A DNA stretch of 64,000 bases, taken from assembly GCA_025716815.1 (NCBI GenBank), contig JAIXMN010000032.1:1-64000 (forward strand). The letters are read 5' to 3'. This document shows positions 57,755 through 64,000 of this stretch, piece after piece. The position numbers were made by a program, and so were the translations under genes. Within the stretch, counting starts at the first letter, position 1, and each line of letters starts with the position of its first letter. The notes under the pieces are model-generated. The model was not told the DNA's origin. It saw only the letters and a list, made by a program, of their open reading frames with translations, and searched no databases. Source of the stretch: Dichotomocladium elegans. Its lineage: Eukaryota > Mucoromycota > Mucoromycetes > Mucorales > Lichtheimiaceae.

Positions 57755-60700
57755 TTACTGAGCAAACGTATGATCGGTCTGGTAGTCGATGGGAAGGAGG
57801 TCAAAGTCGCCGGACTTGTACCGGACCAGGCCCTCAGCAAGCGTCTTTGCACACTTTACGTTGGTGAGCAAGGGGATGGAGTAGTCGACGGCCATGCGGC
57901 GAGACCGATAGCCCTCGGAAATGATGCTGGCGGGGCGGCAGAAGCGGTTCTGCGAGGGTAGGTTGATGTACAAGTCGATCTTGTTGTTGGATAAGTAGTG
58001 ATGGAGAGATTCCTTTTCGCTGCTCGAGTCGAAGCCCATGAGCTTTCGGACAGGCACATTGTGGCTGCTGATATAGTCCGCAGTGCCCTCCGTGGCAAAG
58101 ATAGTGTAGCCGAGCTCGTGAAGGCTCTTGATCGAGGGAAGAAGCTCGGCCTTCTCCTTCTCGGAACCGATCGAGAACAGAATGTTCTTCTTCGGCAGCT
58201 TGAAGCCCGTCGCAATGAGACCCTTCAGGTAAGCTTCATACTTATCCCTGCCGAAACAGGCGACCTCACCCGTCGAGGCCATCTCGACACCAAGGACGGG
58301 ATCCGCACCAGGCAGGCGAGTGAATGAGAACTGAGGCACTTTGACGCTCACATACTTCTCAGCCGGGAGCTTGACGCTGGGGTAAGCCTTGACAGGGAAA
58401 CCGAGGATGGCGTGCGTGGCGAGTTCGACCATATCGACACCGGTGACCTTGGAGACGAAGGGGAAGGATCGCGCAGCGCGGACATTGCACTCGATGACCT
58501 TGATCTCATTGTCCTTGGCAATGAACTGGATGTTGAAGGGGCCGGTAATGTCAAGATTCTCGCCAATCAATGCAGTGGCACGTTCGATCTTCTGCACAGT
58601 CGCGGGATCCAAGCCCTGCGGAGGCTGGATAAGCGTGGCATCGCCGGAGTGAACACCTGCGTTCTCCACATGCTCAGAGATGACGTGCATCAAAAGCTTG
58701 CCATCCTTCGCAACAGCATCCATCTCGATCTCCTTCGCGTCTTCAATGTACTTTGAGATGACGACAGGGTGCTCGCGCGAAACCGCAGCAGCCTCTTTCA
58801 GATAATTATCGAGGTTCTCCTTGTTGTACACTGTGTTCATGGCAGCGCCCGAAAGAACGTAGGAGGGGCGGACAAGGACAGGGTATCCAACAGCATCGCA
58901 GAACTTTTCGGCATCATCAATGCTAGTCAGCTCCTGCCACTGGGGCTGGTCTACACCAATACGGTCAAGCATCGAGGAGAACTTGTATCTGTCCTCGGCA
59001 TTGTCAATCTTCTCGGGTGAGGTACCCAAGACCTTGACGCCATAACGGTAGAGAGGAAGGGCAATGTTGTTAGGCGTCTGACCTCCCATGGACATGAGGA
59101 CACCCGACGAGTTCTCGATCTCATAGATATCAAGAATGCGCTCGATGGTGATGTTCTCAAAGTAGAGACGGTCAGCCTCATCATAATCTGTCGAGACAGT
59201 CTCAGGGTTGTAGTTCACCATGACAGTCTTGATGCCTTTCTCGCGGAGCGTGCGGATGGCGCGGACAGCACACCAGTCAAACTCGACCGAGGAGCCGATT
59301 CGGTAGACACCAGAACCAATGACCATTACACCATTGTCACCGAAGCTCATGTCGTGCTCGCTCGCATTGTACGTCATATACAAGTAATTCGTATATGCTG
59401 GGAACTCGGCCGCAACGGTGTCGATCTGTTTCACGAACGGCACAATGTTATGACTCTGGCGGAGTTTACGGATAGCGAGTTCGTCGGTCTTGAGCTGGAT
59501 CGCAATTTGCTTGTCAGAGAAACCAAGTTGCTTGGCAGCCCGAAGGGTGTTGTTCGGAATATCACGGACGCTGTGGCCACCAAGACGTTTCTCCATCTTC
59601 ATCATGCGCTGGAGCTTCGACAAGAACCACTTGTCGATCTTGGTCATCTCCCAGATCTTATCAACGCTGTAACCCTTGCTCATGGCATTGGCAATAGCAA
59701 AGATACGACGGTCTGAAGGGACTGTCAACTCTTGGTCAATTTCATGGTCTGCCACAATATCATTCTATATCAGAAGTAAACAGGAACGGTGAATATTTTT
59801 TTGGGGAGGTGAGGACTTTCATACTGATGTTTTTGGTGGGACTTACAGTGCTAAAGCCAGGGAAGCTGTAATCAATGGATCGGATAGCCTCCTGCATTGT
59901 TTCTTCGAATGTGCGACCGATGGCCATCACCTCACCGACAGACTTCATTGCAGAACCAAGAGCAGTGCTGACACGGTTGAACTTCTTCAAATCCCATCGA
60001 GGGATTTTGACGACACAGTAATCGAGCGAGGGCTCAAAGCAGGCGCAAGTCTTCTTGGTGACACTGTTCTTGACTTCATTCAGGGGAATGTTGAGACCAA
60101 GTTTAGCGGCAACAAAGGCAAGAGGGTAGCCAGTTGCCTTGGAGGCAAGAGCAGACGAGCGCGAGAGTCGGGCATTGACCTCGATGATGCAGTATTCCTT
60201 GGAGAAGGGGTTGAGCGCGTACTGGATGTTGCACTCACCGACAACGCCCAGGTGACGGATGACATTAACGGCCGTAGTACGGAGCATGTTGTAATCGGCA
60301 TCGGACAACGTCTGCGAGGGAGCGACGACAATAGACTCACCGGTGTGGATACCAAGGGGATCAAAGTTCTCCATGTTACACACGGTGATACAGTTGTCCT
60401 GGCAATCACGGACGACTTCGTATTCGATCTCCTTCCAGCCCTTCATCGACTTTTCGATCAAGACCTGAGGTGAAGTGGCAAAGGCCTTGTTGCACAACGC
60501 AATAAGCTGCTCTTCATTGTCTGCGAAACCAGAGCCAAGGCCACCGAGGGCATAGGCCGCGCGGCAGATAACAGGATAGCCGATCTCCTTCGCAGCAGCA
60601 AGAGCTTCAGCGTGGTTGACGGCGGAGGCAGACTGGGCACACTTCTCGTTGATCTCATAAAGCGCCTGGGCAAACAAATCACGGTCTTCGGTGGTAATAA

Positions 60701-62422
60701 TCGTCTCGATGGGCGTACCGAGCACCTTCACACCCAGGCCCTCGAATTCATCCTTGAGTTGGATACCAATGTTGAGCGCGGTCTGGCCACCGAAAGTGAC
60801 GTAAATACCGTCGGGCTTTTCCTGCTTGATGACCTTGCGGACGAAATCGGCCGTCACAGGCAAAAAGTAAACCTTGTCAGCCAAGCCTTTAGAGGTCTGG
60901 ATGGTGGCGATATTGGGATTAATCAAGATAGTGTAGATTCCTTCCTCCTTCAATGCCTTGATAGCCTGGGAGCCAGAGTAGTCAAATTCTCCAGCTTGAC
61001 CGATGGAAAGACCGCCGGAGCCGAGGACGAGGACCTTGCTCACATTGACACGGGGATGCTTCTTGATGTTCTCCGCACGTGTGCCGCCGGGCATCGTCAC
61101 AGGAATCATCTTCTTTTGCTCGACGCACTGCTTCACAGTGTTGATGTAAACATCGAAAAGGAACTCAGTATCACGGGGACCGGCAGTGGACTCCGGGTGG
61201 AACTGAACGGAGAAGATAGGGAGTGATTTGTGGATGATACCCTCGTTAGAGCCGTCGTTGGCATTGACAAAAAGCTCCTGGAAGTCGGCTGGGAGAGAAG
61301 AAGCATCGACAGCGTAACCGTGATTCTGAGAAGTGATGTAGCAGCGGCCAGAGATCATGTCCGTACAAGGGATGTTTTGGCCACGGTTACCATACTTGAG
61401 CTTCATTGTCTTAGCACCGGCCGCAAGCGCGAGGAGCTGATGACCCAAACAGATACCAAAGATTGGCTTGTCAGCGCGCTGGAGGACCTGTCGGAGGCGA
61501 CGGAAAGTGATCTCGACCACGGTAGGATCACCTGGACCGTTGGAAATAAAAAGACCATCGAAGGAGTCTGTGGGTTCTGCGGCAAAATCGTAGTCCCACG
61601 GAACAACCTTGAGCTCGACACCACGGTTGACGAAGCAGCGGATTTGATTAAACTTCATACCGACATCCACAGCAAGAATGCGGAGGGTGCGGCCGGAAGG
61701 AGTCTTGATGGCTTTGGCGGGCTCGGGCACATAGATCTTGGGTTCCTTGATGGAGACGTCCGCAACTAGGTTGCGTTCATTTGGATCGACCCAGTCGACG
61801 TTGTCATTTTTGAACAGGATCTTGCCCAACAAAACACCTTGGTCACGGATGAGCTTTGTAAGTGCACGAGAGTCGATACCGTAAAGGGCAGGGACATTTT
61901 GTTCCTTGAGCCAGGCACCGAGCGAGGACTTTGCCAGGTAATGGGAATAGTCCTCGGTATAGTCACACACGATCAGACCTGCAATATGAACAGCATGTGA
62001 TTCGAAGTACTTGGGGATGTCCTTGAGAAGCTCCTCCATCTCAGACCGGTCAGGGACACCATAATTGCCAATGAGAGGATAGGTCAAGACAAGGATCTGC
62101 CCCCGGTAGGATGGGTCGGTCAATGACTCAGGATAGCCAACCATACCTTGATGGAAAAAAAAATTCTGTGTGTTACACAAGATGTCCATCAAAAATGGAA
62201 ATCGTCACTGATGGACATACCAGTCTGGAAGACGCACTCGCCCGAGATGCTCTTGCCCTCAGCACCAAAAGACACACCCTCAAAGGTAGTGCCGTCCTGA
62301 AGGACAAGAGAGGCAGTGGTCACATTCTTATAGTCCTCAACCGCGGTCACAGGACGCTGGGATGAGGACTTGTTGACAGCAACAGAAGAAGCAGAAGAAT
62401 TGAGAAGGATACTCGGAGCCAT
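57755..62422 (-). CDS. Fused glutamine amidotransferase-carbamoyl phosphate synthetase, without DHOase and ATCase
   Basis: The enzyme makes carbamoyl phosphate from glutamine, bicarbonate and ATP, for arginine or pyrimidine synthesis. Exons 62221-62422, 59847-62146 and 57755-59764 sum to 4,512 bases, 1,503 residues. The amidotransferase part has the nucleophile Cys in [15 protein letters not shown] and the His-Glu pair in [11 protein letters not shown]. Two ATP-grasp halves follow: the first begins [20 protein letters not shown], the second [20 protein letters not shown]. An MGS-like regulatory domain ([29 protein letters not shown]) ends the protein at [10 protein letters not shown]. The sequence resembles the front part of CAD/Ura2 ([20 protein letters not shown]), yet stops where DHOase would begin, giving the layout of animal CPS1. 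The first 25 residues are free of acid and Ser-rich, so mitochondrial import is possible. Upstream ATG 62449 is an alternative start; 62422 has the better context. Confidence 0.93.
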
Positions 62423-62449
62423 GATGTGTAAAGATATTATATGATGCAA

Positions 62450-63739
62450 AGATTATGATATAATGTACAAATGCCTGACATTGTGTATTAGTGAGCAGAA
62501 CTGGGCGACTGAAGTTAGCAGTCAATATTTACTTGCTGATATGTGGATGATTAGAAAGAAGTGTTTATTGCCAAAGGGTATTCCGAGGACCGTCAGCCGA
62601 ACAAGCTGAAAAGTTTCATGAATCCAAAAAGCAGTGTTTTTTATACCTCTTTGCCCTGGCACCAAAAAAATTTTTCTACTCCGTTCATTTTAGATGCTAA
62701 TGGGGTCCAATCACATCGGTCCCCTGAAAGCTAAGGTTGACAAGTTTCCTTTTGTTTATTTTTTTCTAAGTCCACATGACTTTCAGGGTCATTTTCCTAT
62801 TTGGATATGTCAATGGACAGCGTGTGCTGTATGTCTGGTTTGCGCAAATCCTTAATGGGCCGGGAAAGCGAGTTGGGGTAGAGTGAACTCCGTATGATTC
62901 CTTTTACCCCGCTAAAAGCATCAATTGAACTGCGACGTATCTTATCAACACCAATCGAGAGAAACACCGTCCTCTCCCCCCCCCACTTTTGACCAGTGAT
63001 TTGGGTTTATTGTGTGACAAGCTTCAATTTGCCTTGGAAGATTCATGGAAGCTCTTGCATACGTCTGTTGTTCGAAACTACGTCTCTTTTGTTGGAAATG
63101 CTCTCAGATATTGCTACGACGTTATCACAATCAACCTGAGGATGGGTTGAACATGGCCCAAGGCTGATATTACACCGCCCCATCTGCCATGAGCGACCCG
63201 TTTATCGGCGATTGATACGAAAGAGACGGCGCACTCTTGCACCAATATGGTAGGGATTTTCATGGCTTATAGAGAGCAGAAGATGAAAGAACAAAAAAGG
63301 CCCGACAGCGTTTTCAACAAATTTGGAGACATGGACATTCCCCTTGGAACCGACTTCTAGCCTCCCCCCCACCTAGACAGTTCTCGTTTCTCTCGTTTCC
63401 CACTCGAGGTTTTACTTGCTCCCGGCCTAACCGAGTTGCCATCCCTTTTTAACCCGAATAAAGGATATCCTTGTCGGTCAAGCCACTTTACCATAGACGT
63501 CGCAAAAATGGAGCTAGCAACAGTCGGCTCTCCATCGTGACATATTTTTAAGCTTCACAATCAATTTCCTCTGTGTGCTTGGCCCTGTTGTTGATATAAT
63601 GTCTTTATTAGTGTAGATATGCGGAGGCAGATAGGACCGGTTTATTTTCTTTCCTCCGGCTGGTTTGATGGTGGATCGTAGTAAGCTGAGACTAATTGTT
63701 CTCTCATTTGACCTGCCCTCACGCGCAAGGAAGTTAAAG
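62450..63739. other. Intergenic region upstream of CPSase
   Basis: No gene supported. It holds the presumed CPSase promoter and C-runs near 62976-62984 and 63364-63370, each followed by AC. Confidence 0.45.
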
Positions 63740-63916
63740 CTAAAAAATTATTCCTGCAAATGCAGAAGCACCACCCAAGAAGCTGCCTTTCTTCGTCTTC
63801 TTTATTGATTTGAGAGTAACCGGTGATTGTCCCAAGATAGTATAGACCCCCTTATCCCATGCAGCTATGAGTGTCTCAGTTTGGAACGTCATAGTCCGAC
63901 TGACAGACAACCCGTC
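63740..63916 (-). CDS. Possible last exon of a gene running beyond the right edge
   Basis: On the minus strand a good acceptor (TCACTTCCAG) is followed by an open stretch of 58 residues, SVSRTMTFQTETLIAAWDKG then VYTILGQSPVTLKSIKKTKK, ending SAFAGIIF. The composition is protein-like, but I recognise no family, and the upstream part is mostly outside the window. It may equally be chance. Confidence 0.25.
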   Translation of the reverse strand, partial: DGLSVSRTMTFQTETLIAAWDKGVYTILGQSPVTLKSIKKTKKGSFLGGASAFAGIIF

Positions 63917-64000
63917 CTGGAAGTGATGTGATAGGCATGTGCAAATATTCGAATACTTCATTTCGATAGCATAAATACATATATACACATACATAAATAG

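Noticed and set aside
60612..61769. Two long plus-strand frames (204 and 179 residues) inside the CPSase gene
   Set aside because: They are antisense to a clearly conserved coding exon and rich in residues expected from reversed codons.
1..64000. CRISPR arrays, rRNA and tRNA genes
   Set aside because: No spaced direct repeats, no rRNA-like sequence and no convincing tRNA box pattern were found by eye; a tRNAscan run would be needed to exclude tRNAs.

Overview
The window is eukaryotic nuclear DNA from a filamentous fungus. Coding genes are cut by many short GT-AG introns (about 50 to 80 bases). Neighbouring genes include cytoplasmic dynein, MON2, an Rco1-type PHD protein and a UBE2S-type E2. 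Degenerate Tc1/mariner copies of a kind I associate with Mucorales are also present. An early-diverging lineage (Mucoromycota) is my best guess; this is inference, not proof.

Layout. 1-1045 holds a broken Tc1/mariner relic. 1830-3928 (-) is pyruvate kinase in nine exons. 4043-18921 (-) is a complete cytoplasmic dynein heavy chain of about 4,700 residues. 20647-27090 (+) is MON2, transcribed divergently from dynein. 27856-29712 (+) is an Rco1/PHF12-like double PHD protein. 29941-31493 (+) is a TXNL1-like thioredoxin-PITH protein. 31688-32407 (-) is a FIT/Scs3 lipid-droplet protein. 33511-33759 (+) is a small CsbD-like protein. 34031-35666 (+) is a UBE2S-like E2. 36131-38006 (-) is a STE20-class kinase with a polyglutamine stretch. 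38007-40045 is non-coding as far as I can see.

40046-55740 is the unusual part. Four intronless genes encode paralogous multi-pass membrane proteins of 602, 680, 611 and 673 residues that I cannot assign to a known family. They fall into two subfamilies, A and B, in the order A(+) B(-) A(-) B(+). Two further Tc1/mariner relics lie between members, and long stretches have no recognisable gene. The contrast with the intron-dense housekeeping genes on both sides is sharp.

The right end returns to housekeeping genes. 56110-57401 (+) is proteasome subunit alpha4. 57755-62422 (-) is a fused glutaminase-carbamoyl phosphate synthetase of 1,503 residues with no dihydroorotase or aspartate transcarbamylase part. 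The last 1.5 kb shows only a doubtful terminal exon at the right edge.

Most housekeeping genes here do not form a common pathway. The coding models for pyruvate kinase, the PHD protein, TXNL1, UBE2S, alpha4 and CPSase were built by hand from splice sites. Their exon lengths each sum to a whole number of codons.
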